Origin: Raphanus sativus
Lineage: Eukaryota > Streptophyta > Magnoliopsida > Brassicales > Brassicaceae
Length of the DNA stretch: 64,000 nucleotides
Direction: 5' to 3'
Assembly (NCBI RefSeq): GCF_000801105.2
Contig: NC_079511.1
Location: 12,392,784 to 12,456,783, forward strand
Shown here: positions 1 to 11,400 of the stretch, piece by piece
Numbering within the stretch: position 1 is the first letter of the stretch
Layout of the letters: each line of letters opens with the position of its first letter
Notes under the pieces: generated by a model
Databases searched by the model: none
What the model was told of the DNA's origin: nothing
Seen by the model: only the letters and a program-made list of their open reading frames with translations
Program-made: the position numbers and the translations under genes

Positions 1-282
1 ATGGTGGAGTTCAAGAGTGTTTAGGGTTTACCAGGAGCGGGTGCAGGATATCGCACAAAATGGTCGTGAGAGGACGGCTCCATTGAGGTCCACAGTCCTT
101 ACTCATCTCTGCTAATCGGACTGCTCTCCGATAGATCGATCATAAGGCTGCTCTGCGCGATTCAACTTCCCCTTCAGAACACTTCACTGAAACCACCATT
201 ACTTTCCCAACTTCCCCAATGGCATGCATCATAGATTCTTCCCCTTCTCGTCACCAGTAAATCAAAGCAAAAACATAAAAAT

Positions 283-317
<35 letters not shown>

Positions 318-1196
318 TGTACTGAATTACAAAATGCTGGGGTGACGAGCAAGGAGGTAACAAGTGATGTATATGATGCCACTGGTGATTCATTCTGGAT
401 TGTTCTGTCCACTTACTTCTCGTTGTTCTCCATGGTATCGGAACAGGCACCTCGGTTGTTCCCTTTCGTTTGGAACAAGCACTCCGGTTGTTCTGCCTGC
501 TTCCACTGTGTGAGCATTGATGAGTAAGAACTGCGTCGATCCTTTCCTCTCCGACCTTTTTGCACATATCTGCACATAAAGTACTAGAAAAGCAAATGTA
601 TGAGGGTGGAATTAAAGGTCAGGGTTCAAGGTGGGAACTAGCTAAAGATGAGCTAGCCACTCAGGAACAGCAAGAGGGATAAAAATCGGATAAGAAGTCC
701 TGAGTGTAGTTCTCATTCTACCCTGATCTAGTGCCCATGACAAGAAGAATTAGAGTCCAGATTAGGTTCAGATAAAGTGGAGTTAAGTCTGCCCAATGTA
801 ACCTGATCGGTATAGAACTTCTGGAGTGTCAAATGAGATAAGTCAGGGTGTTCCAGGTCCATGTGTGGGTCTTTCATCACTGCTAAGGTCACTGAATAAG
901 AAGGTTAAAGCACGAGGTGGTTAAAGAGCATCACAAATAAGGTCCTGATTCCCACAATAGTTTTGACTGACTCGATCCTAAAAACTGACTCGATAAAAAC
1001 ATAAAAATGACACAAGGACTGACTCAAAAAGCACACAAGCGAATATAGTACAATCGCTCCCCCAGACTTAGTTCACACCATCCCTGGTTGTGAAAATAAA
1101 TCAGAGGAAGCTGAAACAAACCAAACAGAAGCAAATAACATGAAAAATAAATAGTTCAGATGGATAAGACAAGGGATAGAAATAGTCCTTTCGGAC
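1..1196 (-). other. 3' internal untranslated region of the Athila element
   Basis: No convincing coding region is present. A 30-base T run (A run on the element strand) lies near 285-314. Short pieces such as CGGTTGTTC and GGAACA recur here as they do elsewhere in this element. The sequence does not match the LTR at 9295-10380 by eye, so it is read as non-coding sequence between ORF-1 and the missing 3' LTR. Confidence 0.6.
1057..1071 (-). promoter_or_regulatory. Polypurine-tract-like motif, downstream copy
   Basis: On the minus strand this reads CTAAGTCTGGGGGAG, a purine-rich tract of the sort that primes plus-strand DNA synthesis in LTR retroelements. It lies 126 bases downstream of the ORF-1 stop. 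The bases after it do not resemble the LTR start (TGTCAGTC), so it is not directly beside a visible LTR. The same 15 bases occur inside gag-pol at 6490-6504. Confidence 0.4.
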
Positions 1197-2612
1197 TCAG
1201 TCTGAATCGCCGCTACCGGAGTGACCAGCTGTCCTCCTGTTCCTCGGCAGTCTCACTCCTCCAGTCGACGTGCCTGCTTGTTCCTTGCCTGGGCGCCTTG
1301 TTCTCTGCGGTGTACGCTCCTCCTGTGCTCCAATGCAGCCGCCTGTGATCGTCCTGAGTATCCTCTTCATGAGGCTGTTGTTCTTCTTCTGGGAATCAAC
1401 CATCCAGCGTCTGTAGGCGTGATCATCAGTCACATCGGTGAAGTCCTCCAGGTCGTACTCACCATCAGCCGGTGGAGTCACATGCTCCACATCATCCATG
1501 TCTTCATCATCGTGCTGAACCGGTGCCTTAGGATCATCGCAGAGGTGCTCTTCAGCCGGTGAGAACACAATGTTCTCCAAGGATAAGAAGTCCGTGAACC
1601 CAGGCATAGGGAGCTTGCAGTACAGAGGGTTCCCTTCTTTGTCCTGGAACTTGTAGGTGGTCTCGTCGCGCAGGATGTGACATGCGATCAGGTAAGGAGT
1701 ATCGATGTACTCAATCGCAGAGACGACCGTGTAAGAGCTGAGGTTGATGTTGAAATGCTGGAACAAGGGAGTGAGCAGACTGCCGCAACGATCCTTCTTA
1801 TCATCAGTTCGAACCAGTGTGTCTCTGCGCTCAGCGAACATGGAGATGAGATGATACCCTGGGTTGGTCTTGACTTCCTGGATCGGGGTGATGTTCTCTC
1901 TGCGCATCTCGTCCTCAAGTCCCGTGTAGAGAACTTGGAGCTCTCCATTCGTGATCTTGGAGGTGTACTCCTTTGCGAACAAGACGTTGGACACAATCTT
2001 GGCGATGATCCGGATAGCGGGGTTCCGGATCTGCGACTGATAGGCCTTGCGAGAGGTGAACTTGCCGGCTGCGATGAGGTCCCAAAAGGTGTCTGCCGGT
2101 TTGAACTTTCTTTCCACTGAAATCCCCTTTGGCGTGTCTGCAATCTCGAATAGAGAGTTCAGGTCGTCGAGAGAGATGGAACAGAATTTGCCATCAGCCA
2201 TGAAGGAGAAGAAGCAGTTCTCATACGAAGGCGCATTGGGGTTCTGGTAAGTGATCTTGCACGTCGCGAGCACTTGCCTGACCAAGTCGGGATAAAGAAC
2301 CTGAGCCTGGTAGCAGAGAGGCATGATTCCCATAGCCTGCATCGTGTCGAACACCTCAGTGTCAAGGCCTAGATCGCCTAGTGTTTGCTGGTTCACGAAT
2401 CGCGTGGGCAAGATCTCTGCTAGGAGGAGCTTGTTGTAAACCGCCGCCGACTCTTTGTCCCATCCCTCGACGTTGAAGTCAAGGAGCATCTGATCATTAA
2501 GGTCGATGGGCGCTCCCTCAGTCTTGTTCGGCCACGGGTACCCAGGTGGAGCACTCGCGGCTGGAGAAGCCGTGCTCTTGGTGACTCTAGCGTTCCGCAT
2601 CTTTGGAGGCAT
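1197..2612 (-). CDS. Athila ORF-1 family protein (envelope-position ORF)
   Basis: A 471-codon open frame downstream of pol on the same strand. Composition and landmarks (an APPGYPWPNK-like start, a KITNGELQVLYTGL block near residue 230, an acidic stretch followed by a basic C-terminus) fit the Athila ORF-1 family, a protein known only from these retrotransposons. In Athila elements the ORF after pol sits where retroviral env would be, but its function is not established. I see no obvious signal peptide or strong membrane segment. It would need a spliced or subgenomic RNA, because 796 bases without a shared frame separate it from gag-pol. The family assignment is from recognition, not a search. 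Confidence 0.75.
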   Translation of the reverse strand: MPPKMRNARVTKSTASPAASAPPGYPWPNKTEGAPIDLNDQMLLDFNVEGWDKESAAVYNKLLLAEILPTRFVNQQTLGDLGLDTEVFDTMQAMGIMPLCYQAQVLYPDLVRQVLATCKITYQNPNAPSYENCFFSFMADGKFCSISLDDLNSLFEIADTPKGISVERKFKPADTFWDLIAAGKFTSRKAYQSQIRNPAIRIIAKIVSNVLFAKEYTSKITNGELQVLYTGLEDEMRRENITPIQEVKTNPGYHLISMFAERRDTLVRTDDKKDRCGSLLTPLFQHFNINLSSYTVVSAIEYIDTPYLIACHILRDETTYKFQDKEGNPLYCKLPMPGFTDFLSLENIVFSPAEEHLCDDPKAPVQHDDEDMDDVEHVTPPADGEYDLEDFTDVTDDHAYRRWMVDSQKKNNSLMKRILRTITGGCIGAQEERTPQRTRRPGKEQAGTSTGGVRLPRNRRTAGHSGSGDSD

Positions 2613-3408
2613 CTACAAGACAAAACAAAACCCAATATCAGCACAGTTCATCGGTTGTTCTAGAAACGATGGAACAATCCAATCTTCTTGTTCTACTCAA
2701 GTCCATCGATTACTAGACAACCTATACAAGCCTCAATCTTAACAGCAGAAATCGCAAGGGCCAAGAATCACAAGCAACAAATCGGTTCCTCTTCCATTGA
2801 AACTCAATCAAGAATTCAGTCCTAGTAGCAAGTATACTATCAAGAGCTACAACCTAGGATGAATCGCAAATCATAAAGGAAAGAGAGAACCCAAGAAATC
2901 ACTCCCAAATCGCGATTTGCATGCGCAAAAAGGGAGAGAGTTCTTGGTGATTACCTTGATTGGAGAGATGATTCCCGCAAAACAACCCAATCTCAAGAGA
3001 ATCCCAAGAGTTTAGAACCAAAATCGATGAGAAGAGAGAGAGGTGAGTTTGCGATTTTTAGGGTTCTAGGGGGGGGTGGTTTGCGGCGAGAGAGATGAAG
3101 TGGGGAAGTGGAATGTTTGGGTTTTTAATAACCAATCAAAACCGCTTCCCCTTCCCTTTTTCTCTTTTTTTTTTATTTTTTTTTTTTTTTTTTTTTTTTT
3201 TTTGATTCGAGAACTTACCTGGGAACAATCGGCGGAACAACCGCTAGAGTGCTCTCCTGGAGTGATCTCGAATTTTCTTGATTTTTCGACCTGCAAAGTT
3301 AGTTCCTAGAAAGATAAAGACAAAGAGAAAACAATATTTACACTCACCAGTGGGTTGCCTCCCACCAAGCGCTTGTTTTCTGTCACTAGCTTGACTTCAA
3401 TGAGCCGA
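2613..3408 (-). other. Spacer between gag-pol and ORF-1 of the Athila element
   Basis: No supported ORF. A long T run lies near 3171-3203. On the minus strand GGGAGGCAACCC (3352-3363) follows the gag-pol stop; this short signature is common after pol in plant Athila-type elements. The region could hold splice sites for an ORF-1 transcript, but I cannot identify them reliably. Confidence 0.5.
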
Positions 3409-6400
3409 TTAGGCTTGAGGGGGATCGCTCAAGGGTATCTCTACACCTTCAGCGATTGTTGTGTCAGCAAGATATGGCTTGAGACGCTGACCATTAACAA
3501 CGAATTCTCCTCCTCTTGTGTCCAGCAACACAACAGCTCCATAAGGGCGGACCTCCTTAATGGTGAAAGGTCCCGACCATCTAGATTTAAGCTTTCCAGG
3601 GAACAGCTTAACCCGCGAATTGAAGAGCAAGACCTGATCGTTCGGAACAAAGCTTCTGCTGATGATCCGCTTGTCGTGGAACGCCTTGGTCTTTTCCTTG
3701 TAGATCTTAGAACTCTCATAGGCCAGATGCCTGATCTCCTCCAACTCGTGGATCTGAATGGTTCGCCTCTCCTTGGCAGGTTTGATATCGAAGTTGAGTA
3801 GTTTGACAGCCCAAGCCGCCTTGTACTCTAGCTCAACAGGTAGGTGGCACGCCTTGCCATAGACCAGATGATAGGGGGTGGTCCCTAAAGGGGTCTTGTA
3901 GGCTGTTCTGTACGCCCAGAGAGCATCGTCAAGCTTAAGGGACCAATCCTTGCGGGTGGTGTTGACAGTCTTCTGCAGGATGTTCTTGATCTCTCTGTTT
4001 GAAACTTCCACTTGACCACTTGTTTGAGGATGGTAGGCGGTTGCAACCTTGTGTTTCACACCATTCTTGCTCAGCAATCCTTGGAACAACTTGTTGATAA
4101 AGTGTGTTCCACCATCGCTTATTACCACTCTAGGCACTCCAAATCTTGGGAAGATGATGGAGGTGAACATCTTGGTTACAACTCGCGCATCATTGGTTGG
4201 ACTAGCAATCGCCTCTACCCACTTGGAGACATAGTCCACAGCAACTAGGATGTACTCATTCTTGTGTGAGACTGGGAAAGGTCCCATGAAATCGATCCCC
4301 CAGCAATCGAACACTTCAACTTCCAAGATGTAGTTCTGAGGCATCTCGTTTCTCTTGCTTATACTCCCCATCCTTTGGCATGAATTGCATCGAGATATGA
4401 AGGCGTGAGCATCTCTGAACATAGTAGGCCACCAGAAACCGGCTTGGAGGATCTTGGAAACAGTCTTGAAGGTGGCGAAGTGACCAGCATAAGAGGAACC
4501 ATGGCAGTGGTGAAGGATCCCTGGAATATCAGCCTCTGGAACACATCTTCTGAAGATCCCATCCTTGCCTTGCCGATAGAGGTACGGCTCATCCCAGAAG
4601 TAGTGCCTTGCCTCCCTCAAAAATTTCCTCTTCTCATTCCCAGTGAACCTCAAAGGCTCTTTCTCAGCTGCCAAGAAGTTGGCAATCTCAGCAAACCATG
4701 GAAGATTCGGGTACTCCTTCTGGATCACTGCAACGAATGCTCCTTCTACGCGGGAACAGTCCTTAATGGCGGGTGATGACTGCTCCATGTTGCGCAGATC
4801 AATCGCATTGACGTATTCCATCGGTTGTTCCACATCAAGAACTGTCTCATCTGACACCTTCATCCTGGAGAGATGATCTGCCACTCCATTATCAACCCCC
4901 TTCTTGTCTCTTATCTCTAGATCAAACTCTTGGAGCAAGAGGATCCATCGTAAGAGCCGCGGTTTAGCATCCTTCTTCGTGAGCAGGTACTTGAGAGCCG
5001 CGTGGTCTGTGTGCACAATCACCTTTGATCCAACCAGATAGGATCTGAACTTCTCAAAAGCGAACACGATGGCAAGGAGCTCCTTCTCTGTGGTTGCGTA
5101 TCGGCATTGAGCTTCATCTAAAGTTCTGCTTGCATAGTAGATCACGTGAAGCTTCTTGTCTTTACGCTGTCCAAGGACTGCTCCCACTGCAAAATCACTT
5201 GCATCTGTCATGATCTCAAAAGGGAGATCCCAGTCTGGAGGTTGGACAACTGGTGCACTGACTAGAGCTCCCTTGATCGTATGGAATGCGGCTAAGCAGT
5301 CACTGTCAAAGGCAAACTGAGCTTCCTTGCAGAGCAACCGAGTGAGTGGTCTCGCGATCTTAGAGAAGTCTTGGATGAACCTCCTGTAGAAACCAGCGTG
5401 TCCCAAGAAACTCCTGATTCCCTTCACTGAAGTTGGTGGTTGCAGGCTCATCATGACCTCGATCTTTGCCTTGTCCACCTCAATGCCTTTCTCGGATATC
5501 TTGTGTCCCAGAACAATCCCATCTCTCACCATGAAGTGGCACTTCTCCCAGTTCAGCACCAGATGCTTCTCCTCGCATCGCTTCAGTACCCTGCACAAAT
5601 TTGACAAACAGACATGAAAGGAGCTTCCATAGACGCTGAAATCGTCCATGAAAACCTCCATTATGTCTTCGATCAGATCAGTAAAAATCGACATCATGCA
5701 TCGCTGGAAGGTCGCCGGAGCATTGCACAAGCCGAAGGGCATCCTCCTGTATGCATATGTTCCATAAGGGCATGTGAACGTCGTCTTCTCCTGATCATCT
5801 GGGTGGATGGGAATCTGAAAGAAACCTGAATAACCATCTAAAAAGCAATAGTAAGGGTGGTTAGCCAATCTCTCAAGCATTTGATCAATAAACGGAAGTG
5901 GGAAGTGATCCTTACGAGTCGCAGCATTCAATTTACGAAAATCAATGCACATGCGATGACCAGTAATTGTTCTAGTGGGGATCAATTCATTCTTTTCATT
6001 GGTTATTACAGTGATCCCACCTTTCTTAGGTACTACATGCACAGGACTAACCCACTTACTATCAGAGATCGCATAGATCACACCTGCTTCTAGAAGTTTC
6101 ATTATCTCTTTCTTTACAACATCTTTTAGATTCGGGTTTAACCTCCTCTGATGTTCTACAGAAGTCATCGATTCATCTTCCAGGTGTATTCTATGCATGC
6201 ACAAATCAGGTGAAATGCCAGGTATGTCAGCTAGAGAGTAACCCAAAGCCTTACGATACTTTCTCAGCTCACACAAAAGCAGAGCAGTCTCTGCATTGTT
6301 CAGGTCAGCATTTATAATGACAGGATATGTAGAGTTGGGTCCAAGAAATGCATACCTGAGTCCCTTGGGAAGGGATTTGAGCTCTACCTTTGGAGCTTTC

Positions 6401-9177
6401 AGCTCGCTCCATGAGTCATCAGTCTGAGCTGCCGGAACAGACGAGTTCTGAGGTGCGGTTGTTCCAGTCGCTGTGCTGGAGTCACTGTTCTCCCCCAGAC
6501 TTAGATTCGCCACCATCCTCTCCATAGTCCTGGCTGAATCCAGGAACTTGGCATAGGCATCAGCATCAACATTCTCTAAGCTCTGCTCGGCTTCAGCTCT
6601 GACTAAGGCGAGTTCAAGTGGATCCTCGGTGAGAATCTCCTCGATCATACCTTCACGCGGCTCTAGGGGATCACCATCTTCTTGGACAGTGAAGGTTTGT
6701 CCATCCAGCATCGGCTTCTTGAGCATCTGATCCATCTCAAACTTCATCACAATATCTCCAAGGTGGAGATCGATCTTCCCTTGTCGGACATCAATAATAG
6801 CTCCGACAGTGCAGAGGAATGGTCTGCCTAGGATCAGGGGATCATTGGAGTCTTCCTCGACTTCCAGAACAACGAAATCGGCAGGAACAATTGTATTCCC
6901 AACCAGAACTTGAAGATCTTCGAGGATTCCAACTGGAGACTTCACAGATCGATCAGCAAACACTAGTGACATCTTGGTAGGCTTGAAGTCCGAGTATCCA
7001 AGGCGCTTAGCCACAGTGTATGGCATGAGGTTTATGCTCGACCCTAGATCGACCAATGAGCATGAGAAAAGTGTTCTCCCAATCTGAACCGAGAGAACAA
7101 ACTTTCCCGGATCACCCATCTTCTTGATCCTTCTGTTCTGGAGCACCGCGCTGCACTCCTTAGAGACAATCATGAACTCACTGTCATCAGATATCTTCCC
7201 AGAGATCAGTCCTTTGACAAAGCTGCGCATGGATGGTATCATCTGGATCGCACTCATCAGAGGGAGCTTGACAGTTAGGTCTTCTAGCATCTTCCTGCAC
7301 TTCATCTCTTCCTTATCTTTGCGTGTAGCCTTAGCTGGAACAGGGTAAGGAACTTTTGGCACATACTGACGAGCAGGAGAAGGCGCTGCAGTCGGTGGAA
7401 CAACCCCAGCGGGTCGCTCTGCTTCCGTCGGAACAGTCTCAGTAGGTTGTTCTGCATCATCCTCATCTGTGGGTACAGCTTTAGATGGCTGATCCGACTC
7501 CTTCTGCTTCCCTTTCTCAGCCGATGTGAATCTCCTGGGGTCTAGATCAGGCAGTTGCTTTCCACTCCTCAACCCTACTGCATTGCACTCCTTGGGGTTT
7601 TTGTCTGTTTTCCCAGGGAGAGTTCCTTGCTGTCTCTTCACGTTCTCAGCAGTCTGAGCAATCTGAATATCCATCTGTCTCATATGGCTTGAGACATTGT
7701 CATACTTCACACTCAGGTCATTGAACATATGATTCATCCTGGTGTTGATGTCGTTTGTGACCTGGTTCAGTGCCTTCCCTTGGATCTGCTGTCCTTGGAG
7801 CAGCTGGCTCATCATATTGGCGAGACTCTTCATGTCATCATGCGGAGCAGTCTGAGTCGGTTGTGCAGCTTGCTGATTAACCGGCTGTTTCTGGCTGTGG
7901 AACTGAGCATTCTGAGCTGGGTTAAGGACAAAGGTTCTTCCCTGATTGCCATAAGGCCTTTGGTATCCACTGTTCTGACCTTGGTTCCCTTGAGCTTTAT
8001 CGTCTGGTTTAGGGGCATTGAACAGGTGGGGATTGTTCCTCACGTTAGGGTTCGGGTGATAGTTCTTGAACTGCCATCCTTGCCCATTCACATAACTCAC
8101 TTCATGCTGATCCTCAGCCGACTGATCCGCCTCTGATGTGCCTTCTGCGGTTGCTTTATCCTGTGGGGATTCTTCCATGATGAAGACCTGGTTCTGGTTA
8201 CTCTTAATCAGCTGATCGACCTTGGCAGAGAGCTCATCAATCTTGCTGTTGTCGATGCTCTTCACCTTCTGAGTGCGATCAGTCTCGCGGTTATTGTCAG
8301 CTGAGCTTGAGGCCATGTTCTCAATCAACTCGAATGCACCTTGAGTAGACTGAGTCATGAAGTCTCCCTTACTGGCTGAGTTCAAAGCGTTCCTGTACTC
8401 CCAGCCTACTCCATCGTAGAACACTCCCAGCAGATAATCTTCCTCAAAACCGTGATGTGGGCATTCTCTGCGGTAGACATTGAATCGCTCCCAAGCATCA
8501 CAGAACGGCTCGTCAACCAATTGTTTGAAGGTCACGATCTTCTGTCTCAGGGCTGCTGTCTTCGATTTCGTGTAGAAGTGGCTTAAGAAAGCCTCTCGGA
8601 CTTGTTCCCAAGTGGTGAGTGATCCGGTGGGTAGTGAATCAAGCCAGCGAGCAGCTTTCCCATCAAGAGAGAAAGGGAACAGAGTACACTTGATGTAATC
8701 GGGTGGTACTCCATTTGCTTTAGTGAAACCACACATCTTCTCAAAGTGCTCGATGTGGTCCATCGGTATCTCAGCAGGAAGCCCATTGAAGATCTTCCTT
8801 TGCACTAGACTTATCAAGGCTGGCTTGATCTCGAAGTCTTGCCTTGTGCACGGTGGAGGGGTTATGGCAGATCGCGTAGCGGGCAGATTACGCAGTAAGT
8901 TTCTCTGGCCGATCTGGACCACTCCCTCCTGTTGGTTCGCAGCATTCAGAGCAGCTTGCTCGGCAGCAGCTTGCTGCGCTTGGATCGTCTGCTGCATCTG
9001 CTGCATCTGTTGTTGCATGAGTGCAAACGCAGCAGTGAGATCATCTGGATGATCACCCATGTCGGTGTTCGTTGATCTCGGCTGTTGACGGTTCTGTCGT
9101 TCCAATCTCGCTAGTTCCTCGTTAGAAAGCTGATGCAATGGCCCTTGTGCGTTGCTCCGAGTATGTCTACTGGTCAT
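3409..9177 (-). CDS. Athila gag-pol polyprotein, complete open frame
   Basis: An uninterrupted 1922-codon polyprotein. Gag occupies roughly residues 130-250 (ARWLDSLP near 172) and lacks a recognisable CCHC knuckle. The aspartic protease motif is DLGSS at 710, with Leu where most proteases have Thr or Ser, as is usual in this lineage. Reverse transcriptase has FMDD at 1176-1179. RNase H begins at TDAS (1324-1327). Integrase follows with the HH-CC zinc finger starting at His1556 and a catalytic D1629, D1688, E1724 triad with the classic 35-residue D-E spacing. No chromodomain is seen. All catalytic residues expected of an active element are present, so copy-and-paste function appears possible at the protein level. 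Confidence 0.95.
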   Translation of the reverse strand: MTSRHTRSNAQGPLHQLSNEELARLERQNRQQPRSTNTDMGDHPDDLTAAFALMQQQMQQMQQTIQAQQAAAEQAALNAANQQEGVVQIGQRNLLRNLPATRSAITPPPCTRQDFEIKPALISLVQRKIFNGLPAEIPMDHIEHFEKMCGFTKANGVPPDYIKCTLFPFSLDGKAARWLDSLPTGSLTTWEQVREAFLSHFYTKSKTAALRQKIVTFKQLVDEPFCDAWERFNVYRRECPHHGFEEDYLLGVFYDGVGWEYRNALNSASKGDFMTQSTQGAFELIENMASSSADNNRETDRTQKVKSIDNSKIDELSAKVDQLIKSNQNQVFIMEESPQDKATAEGTSEADQSAEDQHEVSYVNGQGWQFKNYHPNPNVRNNPHLFNAPKPDDKAQGNQGQNSGYQRPYGNQGRTFVLNPAQNAQFHSQKQPVNQQAAQPTQTAPHDDMKSLANMMSQLLQGQQIQGKALNQVTNDINTRMNHMFNDLSVKYDNVSSHMRQMDIQIAQTAENVKRQQGTLPGKTDKNPKECNAVGLRSGKQLPDLDPRRFTSAEKGKQKESDQPSKAVPTDEDDAEQPTETVPTEAERPAGVVPPTAAPSPARQYVPKVPYPVPAKATRKDKEEMKCRKMLEDLTVKLPLMSAIQMIPSMRSFVKGLISGKISDDSEFMIVSKECSAVLQNRRIKKMGDPGKFVLSVQIGRTLFSCSLVDLGSSINLMPYTVAKRLGYSDFKPTKMSLVFADRSVKSPVGILEDLQVLVGNTIVPADFVVLEVEEDSNDPLILGRPFLCTVGAIIDVRQGKIDLHLGDIVMKFEMDQMLKKPMLDGQTFTVQEDGDPLEPREGMIEEILTEDPLELALVRAEAEQSLENVDADAYAKFLDSARTMERMVANLSLGENSDSSTATGTTAPQNSSVPAAQTDDSWSELKAPKVELKSLPKGLRYAFLGPNSTYPVIINADLNNAETALLLCELRKYRKALGYSLADIPGISPDLCMHRIHLEDESMTSVEHQRRLNPNLKDVVKKEIMKLLEAGVIYAISDSKWVSPVHVVPKKGGITVITNEKNELIPTRTITGHRMCIDFRKLNAATRKDHFPLPFIDQMLERLANHPYYCFLDGYSGFFQIPIHPDDQEKTTFTCPYGTYAYRRMPFGLCNAPATFQRCMMSIFTDLIEDIMEVFMDDFSVYGSSFHVCLSNLCRVLKRCEEKHLVLNWEKCHFMVRDGIVLGHKISEKGIEVDKAKIEVMMSLQPPTSVKGIRSFLGHAGFYRRFIQDFSKIARPLTRLLCKEAQFAFDSDCLAAFHTIKGALVSAPVVQPPDWDLPFEIMTDASDFAVGAVLGQRKDKKLHVIYYASRTLDEAQCRYATTEKELLAIVFAFEKFRSYLVGSKVIVHTDHAALKYLLTKKDAKPRLLRWILLLQEFDLEIRDKKGVDNGVADHLSRMKVSDETVLDVEQPMEYVNAIDLRNMEQSSPAIKDCSRVEGAFVAVIQKEYPNLPWFAEIANFLAAEKEPLRFTGNEKRKFLREARHYFWDEPYLYRQGKDGIFRRCVPEADIPGILHHCHGSSYAGHFATFKTVSKILQAGFWWPTMFRDAHAFISRCNSCQRMGSISKRNEMPQNYILEVEVFDCWGIDFMGPFPVSHKNEYILVAVDYVSKWVEAIASPTNDARVVTKMFTSIIFPRFGVPRVVISDGGTHFINKLFQGLLSKNGVKHKVATAYHPQTSGQVEVSNREIKNILQKTVNTTRKDWSLKLDDALWAYRTAYKTPLGTTPYHLVYGKACHLPVELEYKAAWAVKLLNFDIKPAKERRTIQIHELEEIRHLAYESSKIYKEKTKAFHDKRIISRSFVPNDQVLLFNSRVKLFPGKLKSRWSGPFTIKEVRPYGAVVLLDTRGGEFVVNGQRLKPYLADTTIAEGVEIPLSDPPQA
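6490..6504 (-). promoter_or_regulatory. Polypurine-tract-like motif inside gag-pol
   Basis: On the minus strand CTAAGTCTGGGGGAG occurs within the coding frame, between protease and reverse transcriptase, identical to the tract at 1057-1071. Several retroelements carry a second, central polypurine tract within pol; this may be such a site. Coincidence or recombination is also possible. Confidence 0.3.
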
Positions 9178-9270
9178 GCACCTGGATCATCAGCTGAAAC
9201 AAAGAAAATAACACGAGTTAGATATCTTAGACTAGATATGAAACCGAAAATTAGAGGTAAAAAATCTGGT

Positions 9271-9289
9271 CCCCGTCGCAACGGCGCCA
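9271..9289 (-). promoter_or_regulatory. Primer-binding site, tRNA-Asp type
   Basis: On the minus strand the LTR end is followed by a 5-base spacer and TGGCGCCGTTGCGACGGGG. A TGGCGCCG start is the typical Athila primer-binding site, complementary to the 3' end of plant tRNA-Asp. It fixes the inner edge of the LTR and the direction of the element. Confidence 0.8.
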
Positions 9290-9294
9290 AAACT

Positions 9295-10380
9295 TGATAC
9301 ACTAAAAATGAATCCTTGCTACTGCCAAGTTAACAGTTGCAATTGTAGTACTTGAGATTCAAATCCAGAGGACCAGTCTACACTCTAGTTCTATAAGTTT
9401 CAGAATCAAGCTAAGAAGAAGATATGATTTGGTTGAAATAGGCGATAGTAAACAAGCAAAATAAACACGAGATTGATTCAATTAAACAAGAGCTAGCCTA
9501 GGGTATTTCATTGGGTGTTGAATTGGAGCCAAACAATTATTCAAGCGCGATGAAGTGCTTTCTAGAACTCGGATCACTCAGCTGGAACACTCCACTGTCG
9601 TGGTAGTGATCGCTTTGCAGATCGATCTCACCACCTAACTGTCGTTGGGATGAGAATCGATTGCAAGCTTTAGAGAACAGGTCCGATCAGTTCACTTACC
9701 ACCCTAATATCTACTTTCGCTGATTAGGGATACTAAGCTCATTCAATACATGTCAAGTTATCATCCTAAGCGGTTAACTAAGTGATGAACTAGTGATCTA
9801 ACATCAAGTGATCAGTTTAATGAAAGCAGTAAGAACAGTATGAATGAAGAACAGTTATGGATCGCTTATCTATGTTTAGCTCATGTCTCAACACCCTAAA
9901 AACCCTAGGCGAGCAAGGTCACTACTCGATCATGATGCACATAAACAAAGACATAAATCCTGAATAAAATTGCATAAGAACAGAGTAGAAAACAAAGGGT
10001 TCAGATGATCTTCTCTATGAGAGGATGGATTCTTCTCCCTTACAAGTTGCAGATCGCAATACTCAGTGTTCTCTTGTAAAAACTAGCGTAAAAAAAAATA
10101 GAAAATAGATAGATGGCGTTTTATATGGAGGCGCCAATCAGAAGAAAAGAGATTAGGGCAACAGGGCTTAAATCCCGAAATAGGAGTTTCCATATTCGTC
10201 TGGAACAATCGCCGGATCACTCCGTCTGCTTGTTCCGCTTGAGAGAGAACAGTCTCGGGATTGTTCTCTTGAGTGTTCTCCGCAGGAATGCTCCAAAAGG
10301 ACTTCTTTTCATCAGGCACCTTCTCTTCTTTCTTCTGCTAACTCCAGACCTGTAAAAGGTCAAAAAGGACTAGACTGACA
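9295..10380 (-). repeat. 5' LTR of the Athila element
   Basis: The inner boundary is set by the primer-binding site; on the minus strand the LTR ends in GTATCA. The outer boundary is placed at TGTCAGTC (minus strand), which gives a TG...CA structure of 1086 bp. The outer edge is inferred because no partner LTR is visible. The LTR has GGAACA/TGTTCC motifs around 10200-10290. Confidence 0.65.
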
Positions 10381-10734
10381 CGAATTAGTGACTTCAAACA
10401 AAAGAAAACATATATACAATGATGTGAAAAACACCATATATCAGTATTGAAAGTTAGTATGGTATACACTCTTATCTAGAAACAAAATCCCTAAAAAGTC
10501 TGTTGTTTCTTACAATAAAAAGTACGTATATCGGTATGTGCATATAAATCTGTGAAGAACTGAAATACAAAGAAAAATAAACAAATTAACACCTTAAATG
10601 ACGAACAGAAAACGAGAGACACTTAACAGGCTATGGAAAAAAAATAGAGATACATGAGATATAAGAGAGGAAGCTATGTGTATGTATGAGAAGAATACAA
10701 TATATATGTATGACCCAATGTAAGAAGGTCTTAG

Positions 10735-10930
10735 ACTATTCACATTGGAGATCTTTTAAGATTAGCCTTTCATCAAAAGTATAATATTATAATAAAAATC
10801 AAAATTTTGAGAGATCAATGCCAAAATCTATTAAATAAGATTTTAAAGAAGATCTCTCAAAACTTTGAAAGATTTTATTGTAATATTATTATTTTTGATA
10901 AGAGATTTTTTTTTAAAGATTTTAATGCAT
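10735..10930. repeat. Foldback (MITE-like) hairpin
   Basis: Two arms of about 55 bases are imperfect inverted copies. The left arm runs from ATCAAAAGTATAATATT to TTTTGAGAGATC, the right arm from GATCTCTCAAAACTTT to AATATTATTATTTTTGAT, with a loop of about 40 AT-rich bases. The element is probably a small non-autonomous DNA transposon. I could not define outer TIRs or a target duplication, so the superfamily is open. Confidence 0.5.
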
Positions 10931-10944
10931 ATGTTTTTAGGTAT

Positions 10945-11341
10945 TTTATCTTTGCAACAACACGTGGTTTATACTTTGTATCTTTCAATTTATTTATTTA
11001 ATGACTTATATGGTGAAGAAATTAAAATAAAATTTCATACTTCAGTAGTACAATATTAGGAGTATATTGCTGTTGTTTTTGTTTATCTTTGCAACGACAC
11101 GTGGATTATACTTTTTATCTTTCAATTTATATATTTTATGACTTATATGGTGAAGAAATTAAAATAAAATTGCATACTTCACTAGTACAACCTTAGGAGT
11201 ATATTGCTGTTGTTTTTGTTTATCTTTGCAACGACACGTGGTTTATACTTTGTATCTTTCAATTTATTTATTTTATTACTTATATGGTGAAGAAATTAAA
11301 ATAAAATTTCATACTTCACTAGTACAACATTAGGAATATAT
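10945..11341. repeat. 137-bp tandem repeat, 2.9 copies
   Basis: Units start at 10945, 11082 and 11219, each with TTTATCTTTGCAAC near the start, and are nearly identical. Each contains CACGTGG, and the junctions carry AGTATATTGCTGTTG. A 24-base piece of the unit reappears in inverted orientation at 11377-11400, so the array may be part of a larger foldback element together with the hairpin just to its left. No coding frame is supported. Confidence 0.85.
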
Positions 11342-11400
11342 TTTTTTTTGCTTCGCAACCTTAGCAGTATACAGTTAAACAAAAACAACAGCAATATACT

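Larger units (their letters stand above)
1..10380 (-). mobile_element. Athila-type Ty3/gypsy LTR retrotransposon, 3' end outside window
   Basis: Read on the minus strand the order is LTR (9295-10380), primer-binding site (9271-9289), gag-pol (9177-3409), spacer, Athila ORF-1 (2612-1197) and a long 3' untranslated region reaching the window edge. This order, the tRNA-Asp-like primer site and the extra ORF downstream of pol are the hallmarks of the Athila lineage. No second copy of the LTR was found in 1-1196, so the 3' LTR should lie left of base 1. Both ORFs are open over their full length, which suggests a fairly recent insertion; age cannot be computed without the second LTR. Confidence 0.88.

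Noticed and set aside
1..1196. 3' LTR of the Athila element within the first 1.2 kb
   Set aside because: No stretch matches the LTR at 9295-10380; only short shared motifs occur.
1677..2250. Plus-strand frames opposite Athila ORF-1 and similar plus-strand frames within 3355-9052
   Set aside because: They are antisense shadows of the retrotransposon ORFs with no recognisable domains.
10945..11341. CRISPR-like array
   Set aside because: A eukaryotic tandem repeat with contiguous 137-bp units and no spacers.
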